DNA of 64,000 bases from the NCBI RefSeq assembly GCF_051488665.1, contig NZ_JBPSEG010000009.1:60810-124809 (forward strand), written 5' to 3'. Below, piece by piece: positions 25,587 through 34,694 of the stretch (positions are counted from its first letter, which is position 1; each line of letters starts with the position of its first letter). Source of the stretch: Melioribacter sp051488665 (lineage in GTDB: Bacteria > Bacteroidota > Ignavibacteria > Ignavibacteriales > Melioribacteraceae). Below the pieces are notes generated by a model. The model saw only the letters and a list, made by a program, of their open reading frames with translations. It was not told the DNA's origin and ran no database searches. Made by a program: the position numbers and the translations under genes.

Positions 25587-26744
25587 TTAATATTTCACCC
25601 GCACCTCGCCGCTCATAAGTCTCGGCAGCAACGTATTCCGTAGTTTTTCGAGTGTACGGATTTGTTTGTTATTTATTATAAGTTTTTCAATATATGGAGA
25701 TATTATATTATCCATTTCTTTTAATTTATCTTCATCTGGTACTATTACCATAGAATTTGATAAATCTTCTCGCTTAATATGACCCATAGTTGTGGATTTA
25801 CTTTCAGCTATCGAAATGAATTTTTCCAGATGATATTTTGTCCAAAAGTAATAGAACCATTTTGGGTATTCTTTTGATGTAACCTTGAAAAGATGTTGGT
25901 TCAAAATACATTTTTCGCCATCCCATATTTTTACCATCAAACTTCCAGACCAAGAAAAGATTACATCCCCATTTTCAATTATATATTCTGCAGGAATTTC
26001 AGTAGAGGCCCAATCAGAATTTTCTGTAAAACCGTTCCGCAATTCTTTTATCTTTAAAACTGGTAATTTGTCAATTTCATTTTTGGGAGGATATTTTTGG
26101 CAAGCTAATCCGTTGAGATAATCGGCAATTTTATCCAATGGCTTTTCTTCCCACTTTTCATCTGCCTCCTCCACAAACCACTGCATAAAGAGAGTTTCTG
26201 CCATTTCTTCGAGGGTTTTGTTCTGGCGGTGGAGTAAGTCTATTTTGTCATCCAGACTGCTAAGCACGCCGGCAATTGCTTTTTGCTCGGGAAGGGGAGG
26301 GAGGAGAATATCTAAATTTTCGATATCACTTGGTTTAATTGAAGGATAAGCGGAGGTTGAACCTTCTGCAATAACATCTAATAATTCTACTACATCGGAA
26401 GATGTTAAAAAATAATAGACAAACTTTGGGTCTGCTAATTCATTATTAGTTTCAATAACTGAAAATCCAGTTGAAACCACTAAGTTTTCTGGTGGATTTT
26501 CTATAAAACCAAAATGTTTTTGAATAGGTCTAACTGTTGAGTAAATAATATCGTTTTGTTTTACTAATCTTTTTGCCCTACTTGGAGCATCCTCTAATAA
26601 ATAATTTTGAAATCCATCGATTTTACCTTCAGTTATTGATCCAGTATCTAAATACAAAATTTTTCTATAAGGATAATCAGAAGAAATGCTTCTGTTGTTA
26701 GATGAGATTACATCTCCAAGTTTACATTCTTTCCAGTTATTCAT
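25587..26744 (-). CDS. hsdS: type I restriction specificity subunit S
   Basis: A 385-residue specificity subunit with two target recognition domains (about 1-150 and 195-345). Each is followed by a conserved helix: LPPLPEQKAIAGVLSSLDDK, LLHRQNKTLEEMAETLF after the first and QIRTLEKLRNTLLPRLMSGE at the end. It determines the methylation and cleavage site of the HsdM/HsdR complex; the target sequence cannot be predicted here. Its ATG overlaps the stop of the DUF1828/1829 gene by 4 bp. Its 3' end is copied three times downstream, evidence of recombination at this point. Confidence 0.95.
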   Translation of the reverse strand: MNNWKECKLGDVISSNNRSISSDYPYRKILYLDTGSITEGKIDGFQNYLLEDAPSRAKRLVKQNDIIYSTVRPIQKHFGFIENPPENLVVSTGFSVIETNNELADPKFVYYFLTSSDVVELLDVIAEGSTSAYPSIKPSDIENLDILLPPLPEQKAIAGVLSSLDDKIDLLHRQNKTLEEMAETLFMQWFVEEADEKWEEKPLDKIADYLNGLACQKYPPKNEIDKLPVLKIKELRNGFTENSDWASTEIPAEYIIENGDVIFSWSGSLMVKIWDGEKCILNQHLFKVTSKEYPKWFYYFWTKYHLEKFISIAESKSTTMGHIKREDLSNSMVIVPDEDKLKEMDNIISPYIEKLIINNKQIRTLEKLRNTLLPRLMSGEVRVKY

Positions 26745-27556
26745 TGTAAAACACCGTTTTTCAACTTTGAAATATTATCAGGAGTGTGTCTTTGCGACCA
26801 AAGAATATAATCGGCGTTTTTACTTTTTAACGCATCCAAGTATTCCGGTTGTATTTGTTTTTCTTCATCATTAATTACAGCCAGTCCTACAACTTTTTTA
26901 TTTGATATTTTTTCTCTCACAGTTTTTATATCTTCCCAAGTAAAAAGGAAATTTGGCAAATTTAGTTTGTTGACGATATTGAAAGATTTTATTACGATTT
27001 CTTTATATCTATACGCAATTTGAAAATCAAATGTGAATTCAAGACCGGTGCTGCCTTTAGAAATAAACTGCGGCGTATAAATTATTTGCTGTTCGTCGAG
27101 ATATGATTTGACATCTTCTTTGAAGATGGATGCCACAGTATGCTTTGCCAGCATATACATATCGTTAATTTCTGAAATGGCAGAAATTAAATTGTGTTTT
27201 TTTTGAGCTACATTTGATTCGTTAGCTTCAACCATTAATTCATCATCTACAAGTTGTACCCCATAAGTTAAAAGAATTCTTTCTAACAAATCTTTTCTTT
27301 TGGGTGATCTTGAAATTAAAGAACCCACTAGCTCGAGATTTTTTAAAGTAACACCATCGTCAGAAAAAAGTATTTTGTCATTATCTTTCTTTACATACAG
27401 TTCTATTGTATCGTTAAACAATCCGATAAAAGGAGTGCTGATAACATTCCAATCCGTTCCGGTCTCGACAACCGACGTGGTTCTTCCTTTCAGAAAATCA
27501 TAATATTTATCAATTAAATCGGTTACCCAATTACTGGTATTGATAGCATTATTCAT
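26741..27556 (-). CDS. DUF1828/DUF1829 domain protein
   Basis: A 271-residue protein. The N-terminal DUF1828-like part has VETGTDWNVISTPFIGLFND, then ELYVKKDNDKILFSDDGVTL. The C-terminal DUF1829-like part has YTPQFISKGSTGLEFTFDFQ and DIKTVREKISNKKVVGLAVI. Function is unknown; such genes are scattered in defence and mobile regions. It overlaps hsdS downstream and the DUF6978-like gene upstream by 4 bp each (ATGA), so the pair is translationally coupled inside the hsd operon. It may be an accessory or a small independent two-gene module. Confidence 0.78.
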   Translation of the reverse strand: MNNAINTSNWVTDLIDKYYDFLKGRTTSVVETGTDWNVISTPFIGLFNDTIELYVKKDNDKILFSDDGVTLKNLELVGSLISRSPKRKDLLERILLTYGVQLVDDELMVEANESNVAQKKHNLISAISEINDMYMLAKHTVASIFKEDVKSYLDEQQIIYTPQFISKGSTGLEFTFDFQIAYRYKEIVIKSFNIVNKLNLPNFLFTWEDIKTVREKISNKKVVGLAVINDEEKQIQPEYLDALKSKNADYILWSQRHTPDNISKLKNGVLQ

Positions 27557-28074
27557 AATAATTTCTCGCTAATATTAAATGTAGTTTTTAAATTTATTAA
27601 TTCATTAAAATCATAAAATGCGTTTAAAACATCTTGATTATTTTTTATTTCTTTTACTGGAAAACTATCTTCTAGTAATGGAATTGCCCAATCCAAAGTC
27701 GTTCTATAACCTTCAACGTAGTAATGAATATGGTGTTCATTATAATCGAAATGTTTACCGGCATATTTATGAAATATAGTAGGAACGGTATCTTTTATGG
27801 CTATTGGATTATCGTGTTGACCATTGTAATCAACTCTAACCAAACCAATTTTAGTCTCGTCGTCCATCAAGTACAGCGTTAGTTTCAAAAGAAATTTTTT
27901 GCTCTGTTTTATGTCATAAAGAAAGGACACATTTTCGTTAGAATCAGATAATAAAATATATTTTTTTATAAATGGAATCGGTTGCTCAAATGTTAAAGCA
28001 TTTTGAAGTATACCATCAATTTCGACTCTTTTTGGAAGTTTAATTAATTCTTGTGCTTCTTCATAAGAGAACAT
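27553..28074 (-). CDS. DUF6978-like protein
   Basis: A 173-residue cytosolic protein without signal or membrane segments. The family-like features are an N-terminal EEAQELIKLPKRVE helix, LKLTLYLMDDETKIGLVRVD, a TVPTIFHKYAGKHFDYNEHH stretch and HIHYYVEGYRTTLDWAIPL. The His-rich HHIHYY motif suggests a possible metal or phosphate site but no catalytic role is established. The stop overlaps the next gene's start. It lies 88 bp downstream of the DUF1016 remnant. Function unknown. Confidence 0.68.
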   Translation of the reverse strand: MFSYEEAQELIKLPKRVEIDGILQNALTFEQPIPFIKKYILLSDSNENVSFLYDIKQSKKFLLKLTLYLMDDETKIGLVRVDYNGQHDNPIAIKDTVPTIFHKYAGKHFDYNEHHIHYYVEGYRTTLDWAIPLLEDSFPVKEIKNNQDVLNAFYDFNELINLKTTFNISEKLL

Positions 28075-28162
28075 CTATATCCCTCTAATTGTTTTAAGTA
28101 AATATTTTATTAAATATATAAAATTATAAAACCTAATTTTTTTCGAACGTTCTTAGTCAGGC

Positions 28163-28426
28163 TCAGCATTCTTTTTCATAATTTTTTCTTAAACTATTAC
28201 CATATTCCGCCGTTAAATGTCGTGACACCGTAACGACAATTTGTCTGCCGTATTCAGCTCTTTTGTTAAAAAGAATATCTTGATTAATGCGATTGCCAAT
28301 TTTCCAGAAAAGCAGAGTCATCGATGAGTTAACAGTAAGAGCTACAAATCTTCTGCTTTCCTCTATTAGTTTTTTAAGATCGTCCAGAAGTTTATCATCA
28401 TTTATTTTTTTTACAGCGTTTTTCAT
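28163..28426 (-). pseudogene. truncated DUF1016 (YhcG N-terminal) remnant
   Basis: These 87 residues match only the N-terminal helical domain of DUF1016/YhcG nucleases (LIEESRRFVALTVNSSMTLL, FWKIGNRINQDIL and YGRQIVVTVSRHLTAEYG). The C-terminal PD-(D/E)XK nuclease, about 230 residues, is gone and the frame ends in KNYEKEC. The ATG overlaps the hsdM stop by 4 bp. It may be a dead gene, or a short protein kept for its dimerisation domain. The 88 bp after it hold no trace of the missing part. Confidence 0.75.
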
Positions 28427-29964
28427 CGGATTATTTTATTCAGATTATCAAGAATTAATTTATTCAGTCTCTCTTCTTCTTTTAATTGTTCTTCAAACTC
28501 GGCTTTCAGTTTTGTAAACCTTTCGTTAAAATCGAAATCGTCTTCTTCGTCGGGCAAGCCCACATATCTTCCTGGAGTCAGAACATAATCCAATGCCGCA
28601 ACTTCTTCGATTGTGGCGGATTTACAAAAACCTTTTATGTCTTCGTATTTTCCGTCGGGATTTCTCCAGTTATGAAATGTGCTTGCAATTTTTTGGATAT
28701 CTTCTTCGGAAAATTCTCTTGTTCTTCTATTTATTAAATGCCCCATATTTCTGGCATCGATAAAAATTATTTCATCTTTTCTGTTTCTGTATTTTCCGTT
28801 TTCTTTATTTCTGTTGATGAACCATAAGCTCGCCGGTATTTGTGTATTAAGAAAAAGTTTGGAAGGAAGGTTAACGATGCAGTCGATTAATCTGGCTTCA
28901 ACGAGCGCTTTTCTTATTTCGCCTTCGCCGGAAGTTTTGGATGTTAGAGCGCCTTTTGCAAGCACAAAGCCCGCTTGTCCGTTTGGCGCCAGATGATATA
29001 TAAAGTGTTGTATCCAGGCATAGTTGGCGTTGTTAACCGGCGGAATTCCGTATTGCCAGCGAGCGTCTTTTCTTAAAAGTTCGCCGCTCCAGTCGCTGTC
29101 GTTAAACGGCGGATTTGCTATTACAAAATCCGCTTTCAAATCTTTGTGCGCATTGTTTAAGAATGAACCTTCGTTATTCCATTTAACCTGGGAACTGTCA
29201 ATTCCGCGGATGGCAAGATTCATTTTGCACAAACGCCAGGTAGTTAAATTGCTTTCCTGACCGTAAATCGAAATGTCGTTTACGTTTCCTTGGTGGCTTT
29301 CCACGAATTTCTCGGATTGAACGAACATTCCTCCGGAACCGCAGCAGGGATCGAAAACGCGTCCTTTATAAGGTTCGAGCATTTCAACCAACAATTGAAC
29401 CACGCTTCGCGGAGTATAGAACTGTCCGCCTTTCTTACCCTCCGCCAGCGCAAATTGCCCGAGAAAATATTCGAATACTTTTCCGAGAAAATCGCCGTCT
29501 TTTTGGGTAATCGAAATATTGCTTATTAAATCAATTAAGCCGCCGAGATTTGTCGGGTCTATGTTGCCGCGCGCATAAACTTTTGGAAGGACGTCTTTGA
29601 GCGAAGGGTTGTCTCTTTCAATGGCGTCCATTGCGGAATCGATGTCTTTTCCTATTTCAGGCAGCTTTGCCCGTTTTTGTAAATAAGACCATCTTGCGGA
29701 CGGCGGAACGAAGAAGATATTTTCCGCTTTGTATTCGTCTCTGTCTTCAGGGTCGGCGCCTTCGTATTCACCCTCGCCTTTCTTCAGTAATTCATAATGT
29801 CTTTCAAATGAATCCGAAATGTATTTCAGAAAGATTAAACCGAGAACAATATGTTTATATTCCGCTGCGTCGATGTTTTTGCGAAGTTTATCCGCAGCTT
29901 TCCAGAGTTGTTTTTCGATAGGTTCATTATTTTTATCGCTAACCGCTTCTTTTCTTTTAGCCAT
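28423..29964 (-). CDS. hsdM: type I restriction modification methyltransferase subunit
   Basis: A 513-residue N6-adenine methyltransferase. The N-terminal HsdM helical domain (KLRKNIDAAEYKHIVLGLIF) is followed by the SAM motif VFDPCCGSGGMFVQ and the catalytic NPPF motif in DFVIANPPFNDSDW. GGQFYTPRSVVQLLVEML is also typical. It forms the modification complex with HsdS. It is the first gene of the minus-strand hsd operon and is followed by a 4-bp overlap with the DUF1016 remnant. The 297 bp upstream (29965-30261) are AT-rich, should hold the operon promoter, and show no other gene. Confidence 0.97.
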   Translation of the reverse strand: MAKRKEAVSDKNNEPIEKQLWKAADKLRKNIDAAEYKHIVLGLIFLKYISDSFERHYELLKKGEGEYEGADPEDRDEYKAENIFFVPPSARWSYLQKRAKLPEIGKDIDSAMDAIERDNPSLKDVLPKVYARGNIDPTNLGGLIDLISNISITQKDGDFLGKVFEYFLGQFALAEGKKGGQFYTPRSVVQLLVEMLEPYKGRVFDPCCGSGGMFVQSEKFVESHQGNVNDISIYGQESNLTTWRLCKMNLAIRGIDSSQVKWNNEGSFLNNAHKDLKADFVIANPPFNDSDWSGELLRKDARWQYGIPPVNNANYAWIQHFIYHLAPNGQAGFVLAKGALTSKTSGEGEIRKALVEARLIDCIVNLPSKLFLNTQIPASLWFINRNKENGKYRNRKDEIIFIDARNMGHLINRRTREFSEEDIQKIASTFHNWRNPDGKYEDIKGFCKSATIEEVAALDYVLTPGRYVGLPDEEDDFDFNERFTKLKAEFEEQLKEEERLNKLILDNLNKIIR

Positions 29965-30261
29965 GAGTTAAATTGCCCTTAAAATTATACAGGATTTTTG
30001 TTAACGGAATTAAAATCAGGTTATTAAAATGATTTAGAAAAAAATAAAGAACGTCTTGGTATTCTTATGCCTGTAAATATTATGGAGAAGTAAAAACATT
30101 TCTTAAAACTTTAGTGAATTTTTTTGAATGCCATTGATCAAGACATAGTTTTTCATTTGGAAATACAAATTAAATGCCCTTAAAAAATAATTAAATTAAA
30201 AATAATTGATGTCAAGTGTATTGTCAATAATAATGTGCGGAATAGCAGCCCCAGGGGTTTA

Positions 30262-31308
30262 TTACTCGTCCCCGATATTTAGATTTTTCTTGCGCGCTTC
30301 CCATTTCTTTTTCGCGAGCAGTTGTAAATTGGCTTCGATGTCTTTTTCGTCCATTATTTCCAAACCGAGCATGGCTTCTATTATGTCTTCGAGAGTGATA
30401 ATGCCGCGCGTGCCGCCGTGCTCGTCGACTACCAACGCTATATGTTCCTTTTTGAAAATTAATTCTTCGAAGGCTTTCGGTATCGAATAATTCTCGTAAA
30501 AAGTTAATATCGGTCGTTTTATTTCTTTGAGTTTTATTTCGTCGCTGTTTTCGGCAAGTTTTGCCAGTACGTCGGAATTGAGAATGTAGCCGGTAATGTT
30601 GTCGATATTTTCCGAATAAACCGGAATTCTGGAAAATCCCAGATATTCCTTTCGTTTAACGAATTCGCCCAGCAAAGTATCTTCGGGCGCGGATACAAGC
30701 ACGGTGCGGGGCGTCATGATTGCGCTTACGCTCAGATCGTTGAGCTTCAATAAATTGTCGATTACTTTGCTCTCGTTTTCTTTTAATACTCCTTCTTTCT
30801 TACCGAGATGCGCCAATGCAACGACTTCGTCCCGGCTCATTGTTTGCGCTTTCTTATTCTTCGAAATCAATCGAGTAATGAATTCGGAAACTATTACAAA
30901 CGGGTATGCTATATAGATCATCGCCATAATAATAATAGCCGAAGGCAATGCGAGTTTTCTCCAATAGACCGCGCCGATTGTTTTGGGAATGATTTCCGAA
31001 AAGAACAATATCATTATCGTGAGCGCCGCGGATATAATTCCGAAATAGACTTCGCCGAAGAGATAGACCGCCTGAGCTCCCACGCCTGCGGCTCCTACTG
31101 TATGAGCTATTGTGTTGACTGTTAATATTGCCGATAACGGTCTGTCGATTTTGCTTTTCAGATTTTTAAGATAAACTGCGGTTTTCTTCCCTTCCGTCTC
31201 TTTGGTTTTGATGAACGGGATCGAAACCGACAGGATTACCGCTTCCGCAATCGAACATAAAAACGAGACAACGAGCGCAAGGGTCAGATATATTAGTAAT
31301 TCCGCCAT
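30262..31308 (-). CDS. CNNM/CorC-family membrane protein with CBS pair
   Basis: A 348-residue protein. The DUF21/CNNM membrane domain occupies residues 1-150, with four hydrophobic segments and the conserved FFSEIIPKTIGAVY. A CBS pair follows at about 190-325, with IMTPRTVLVSAPEDTLLGE, YILNSDVLAKL and VVDEHGGTRGIITLEDIIEA. The usual C-terminal CorC_HlyC domain is missing, which makes it a short form. The family is linked to magnesium and cobalt efflux or transport and was once called hemolysin. It is a stand-alone gene divergent from the sorting-domain protein at 31644. Confidence 0.9.
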   Translation of the reverse strand: MAELLIYLTLALVVSFLCSIAEAVILSVSIPFIKTKETEGKKTAVYLKNLKSKIDRPLSAILTVNTIAHTVGAAGVGAQAVYLFGEVYFGIISAALTIMILFFSEIIPKTIGAVYWRKLALPSAIIIMAMIYIAYPFVIVSEFITRLISKNKKAQTMSRDEVVALAHLGKKEGVLKENESKVIDNLLKLNDLSVSAIMTPRTVLVSAPEDTLLGEFVKRKEYLGFSRIPVYSENIDNITGYILNSDVLAKLAENSDEIKLKEIKRPILTFYENYSIPKAFEELIFKKEHIALVVDEHGGTRGIITLEDIIEAMLGLEIMDEKDIEANLQLLAKKKWEARKKNLNIGDE

Positions 31309-31643
31309 TTTTCTTTCTTGAGTGTGTGATTGAATAAAAGCGCGTCGACTGATTATTTCAACCGGCCGAATTCAAAATCTACATTAAAGATATTTTTCTT
31401 AAGTAGCAAATTACGCGAATAAAAGAACAACGACACAAATAAATTCCCGGTATCTGCCGTCCGAAATGCCAATTGATAAGACCGCGCCTGCGGCAAAAGA
31501 TATTGTTTGCCAATGCAAAAAATATGAGAAAGATATTTTAATGATAACTGAGAATTATTTTATAACTTGCAATTACTGTTATATCCTTCAGGGGAATTTA
31601 TATATCGCCAAATAAATTACGCATTACGGATTCCGGAGGTATA
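31309..31643. other. 335-bp divergent intergenic region
   Basis: The region separates the CNNM gene from the rightward T9SS protein. It should contain both promoters, but I cannot point to convincing elements. A clear ribosome site CGGAGGT lies 5 bp before the ATG at 31644. No small gene or repeat is visible. Confidence 0.5.
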
Positions 31644-32933
31644 ATGAAAACCACATTTACGCTTATTGTTATTCTCGCATTTTCTTCCGTTTACGGACAA
31701 TGGATTAAGTACGAAATCCCCGAACAAAAAGGTTCCCTCGCATTTGCTATCGACGCATACGATCAAAATCACGCGGCAATTACGTTCCACAAAGGAGAAA
31801 GCGCGGTTTATTATACGGAGGACGGAGGAGATAACTGGCGGGCGGTTTTGAGCATTGACGAAACAATAATCGATTTGTCGTTTATTGACGCGGCTGCCCT
31901 GGCTCTGGCAACCGATAAAGGCAAACTTTATAAGTACGACATTCCCGGCGGCGAATTGGAACTTTGCTTCGAAGACTCCGGCGTTACCGAATTTATTAAT
32001 TATGTGGAATTCTTTAACGAACTCGAAGGCGTTGCAATGGGCGACGCGGTTTCGGGCAATGTTAATCCCGTTATACTCGTAACGAACGACGGCGGCGAGA
32101 ATTGGGAATACCGCTCTTCGGGCGGCATCGGCGGCTTCTCCGGCGATATCTGGCGTCGCGTCGATTTTGTAGATAAATCAACCGGCTTTTTCTATTCCTC
32201 CGGTTTAATGCCGCAAAGGACTTACAAAACTACCGACTCCGGCAACAGCTGGAATGAATTGCCGCATGAAGACCCCGTACAACTTTTAAAATTTTACGAT
32301 ACCGAAAGAGGAATTACCGTTCATATAATGAACGACGAAGACGTTATTAATCTAAACGGCGACGGAGGAGCCAGCTGGACTAAAATCAATACCGGCATTG
32401 AAAAAGGATTCCCCAACGATTTAGAATATCTGCCGGAGAATCCTTCGTTTATACGTTATACGAATTACCGGGGACTTTATTACAGCGACGACGGAGGAAT
32501 TACGTGGTATGAGGAAAAGATATCCGACACTACTTTAAACGCGCGCGACATCGAATTTGCTACCGCTGAGCGCGGCTGGATACTGTGCGATAACGGGGTC
32601 GTGTTTAAAACCCGGAACAACGGAAATGTATTGGCGGGCGTGGAAGAAAATCCGCTTCCGAACGAAAACAATCTTTTGAGGAACTATCCCAATCCCTTTA
32701 ATCCCTCTACAATAATCCATTGGAGGCTGGCAAAACCATCGAGCGTTTCGGTAATTCTTTACGACGCGCTCGGAAGAAAAGTTGCGGATTTGCTGAAAGG
32801 AAAAGAGTATAACGCAGGCGAGCATTTTTTCAGACTCGACGCCGCTTCGTTCGGATTGACCTCGGGAATTTATTTTGTGGTTTTGAACACTAACGAACGG
32901 ATTGAAACTTTGAAGATAGCATACATGAAATAG
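31644..32933 (+). CDS. secreted BNR/Ycf48-like repeat protein with T9SS sorting domain
   Basis: A 429-residue predicted surface or secreted protein with a signal peptide (residues 1-18, ending VYG-Q). Repeats of the BNR/photosystem-II-stability type are seen as YYTEDGGDNWRAV, VTNDGGENWEYRS, YKTTDSGNSWNEL, GDGGASWTKI and YYSDDGGITWYEE, implying a beta-propeller. The C-terminal 85 residues are a type A sorting domain (NYPNPFNPSTIIHW ... LYDALGRKVADLL ... SGIYFVVL). Ligand or substrate unknown. The gene stands alone. Confidence 0.88.
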   Translation: MKTTFTLIVILAFSSVYGQWIKYEIPEQKGSLAFAIDAYDQNHAAITFHKGESAVYYTEDGGDNWRAVLSIDETIIDLSFIDAAALALATDKGKLYKYDIPGGELELCFEDSGVTEFINYVEFFNELEGVAMGDAVSGNVNPVILVTNDGGENWEYRSSGGIGGFSGDIWRRVDFVDKSTGFFYSSGLMPQRTYKTTDSGNSWNELPHEDPVQLLKFYDTERGITVHIMNDEDVINLNGDGGASWTKINTGIEKGFPNDLEYLPENPSFIRYTNYRGLYYSDDGGITWYEEKISDTTLNARDIEFATAERGWILCDNGVVFKTRNNGNVLAGVEENPLPNENNLLRNYPNPFNPSTIIHWRLAKPSSVSVILYDALGRKVADLLKGKEYNAGEHFFRLDAASFGLTSGIYFVVLNTNERIETLKIAYMK

Positions 32934-33233
32934 CGTCAAATCCGGCGCGCCTGTTCATTAACTTTATTATTCGGAAATCCCATTCTTCTCTTTGTTAATC
33001 CGGTCGGTTTAATGAATCTTCGCCAATATCTCTGCTCCCGCTGCAATTGCAAACGAAGCAATGATAATTATAATCATTATTAAAAAATTTATCTTCTTTA
33101 ACGTCTAAAAAAAGTAATTAAATAAAGACAGAAAACGATGTATGGCGATAGTAGAAATAATTAGCCATGTTTTGTGCGTGTGCCTATTTTTGTTGAATGT
33201 CGAACTAAGAATGAATATGGGTTTCCCCGGACT
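32934..33233. other. 300-bp intergenic region with one tiny open frame
   Basis: No standard gene is present. On the minus strand 33077-33009 encodes MIIIIIASFAIAAGAEILAK followed by IH and a stop, a 22-residue hydrophobic peptide without a convincing ribosome site. It is mentioned only as a possible small membrane peptide or a decayed fragment. Confidence 0.3.
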
Positions 33234-33686
33234 TTAAATCATTGTTAAGACCATATAACAACGGTCGTCCGATGATTTTTCTGCTACTTCCTTAAATCCT
33301 AATTTTTTGTATAGTTTAACAGGAGCCGTATTGTTTCTATAGACATTTAAACTCACTCTACGGTAACCTAATTGTTCCGCAATATCGAGCAAGCTATTGC
33401 AAAATATTTTTCCGTATCCCAATCCTCTGCATAAGGGATTCACTATTATTCTTGCCATATGAATTATTTCGCCATTCTGAGGAAGAAGTTGTCCGAACGC
33501 CAAAATCGTATTCTCATCCTCCAGGCAGTACGAGTTATCCTTCGAGTATTCAACGTCAATCAGCAGATTCTCAATTTCTAAGGGAAAACGTACTTTACTT
33601 CCCGCCCAATTTTTACACTCGCATTCATCTTTTATCCATGACATTATATTATAAAAATCGGTTTTTTCAGCTTTTCTGATTTCCAT
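33234..33686 (-). CDS. GNAT family acetyltransferase
   Basis: A 150-residue GNAT N-acetyltransferase. The acetyl-CoA-binding motif A is ARIIVNPLCRGLGYGKIFCN (R-G-L-G-Y-G), followed by VSLNVYRNNTAPVKLYKKLG, typical of RimI-like members. The N-terminus IRKAEKTDFYNIMSWI is also family-like. Acceptor unknown. AAGG lies before the ATG. No partner genes are adjacent. Confidence 0.9.
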   Translation of the reverse strand: MEIRKAEKTDFYNIMSWIKDECECKNWAGSKVRFPLEIENLLIDVEYSKDNSYCLEDENTILAFGQLLPQNGEIIHMARIIVNPLCRGLGYGKIFCNSLLDIAEQLGYRRVSLNVYRNNTAPVKLYKKLGFKEVAEKSSDDRCYMVLTMI

Positions 33687-34073
33687 ATTTAAACCTTGGA
33701 TTTATTATCACGCGACCATACTGCATAACGATGCCGGAACGCAATAAATTACCTCGAATAATAGACAATTTTATTTAACGGAACAATGCCCAAATTAAAT
33801 TATAAAACTTGTATTAACCGTTAAATTCGGTTTTATGAGCATTATAAAAAAAGCCGGACTGAAACGTCTTTGGGCTAACTCTTAATTATCTTACTCAAAT
33901 CCGATCGTTCAAGATCATTTATTCAAAACAATTGGTATTTTCTTGATAAATAAAGGACCTTATAAATGAACGAGTCGGCGTTTTCTCAAATCAACCGATT
34001 GGAATGGCAATAATTATTTACGGTATACAATAATATTACGTATGCTAATTTTTACGGTATGAATTTATAAGCC
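33687..34073. other. 387-bp intergenic region
   Basis: The region is AT-rich with no supportable gene. A 15-codon frame starting at 33966 (MNESAFSQINRLEWQ) has AAAGGA upstream but is too short to call. I see no repeats of the two hairpin families here. Confidence 0.4.
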
Positions 34074-34604
34074 TTATTTGAGTTTCTGACAAATAAAGAC
34101 CATGTGGTCTGCCGGATACCGATCTTTTCCCATCAAAGTGATTTTACAATTCATTCTTTCAATTATATCCAAGTATTCACGACAGCCAATTGTTCCATAT
34201 TCAGATGGTACGCCTTCCAATTTGCCCTTCATTTTTGTGTAGAAGAAAATTGATTTCGACGAAGCGAGATCGGAAGAAACCAGAACGTAATTCCGAACGC
34301 CGTTTTCTGAGGCGGCTTTTGCAAACCGGTACTGATAGTCGTAGTCGACTTTCCATTGCGCTTTTTTGCCGCCTGCGTCTCTGCGAGTCGTTCCCAGACA
34401 CGAAAACAGGACGTCGCCCGTAACGTTCTTTTCCCACTCGTCCGGCTTATCGAAATCAATCACGCGAACGGTCAACTTTTCGTTTGACAGACTTACGTTC
34501 CGTCTTACGAAAATATCCACTTTAGTAAAGTAGTCGTCTTTGAGAGCCATCCCGAGCAGATTTTTGCCCGTCGCTCCTGTTGCTCCGATAACGAGCGCTT
34601 TCAT
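34074..34604 (-). CDS. TIP30-like NAD(P)-binding protein, apparently chimeric
   Basis: A 176-residue protein. Residues 1-135 are an atypical short-chain dehydrogenase of the HTATIP2/TIP30 type: IGATGATGKNLL is the nucleotide-binding loop and FSCLGTTRRDAGGKKAQW and YVLVSSDLASSKSIFFYTKM are family blocks. Where relatives continue with the VILRPG region to about 215 residues, this one switches after KGKLEG to a tail (REYLDIIERMNCKITLMGKD, RYPADHMVFICQK). That tail looks like the C-terminal end of a SAM-dependent methyltransferase. A deletion joining two genes is the likely explanation, so the product may be non-functional. Confidence 0.65.
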   Translation of the reverse strand: MKALVIGATGATGKNLLGMALKDDYFTKVDIFVRRNVSLSNEKLTVRVIDFDKPDEWEKNVTGDVLFSCLGTTRRDAGGKKAQWKVDYDYQYRFAKAASENGVRNYVLVSSDLASSKSIFFYTKMKGKLEGVPSEYGTIGCREYLDIIERMNCKITLMGKDRYPADHMVFICQKLK

Positions 34605-34694
34605 TTTTCAATTACTCTTTTGTTTAATGGAAATATAAACGAATGCCGGTATTCGGTCAATTTATTTATGGAAATTTCTAAGGGCAGGTTTTAA

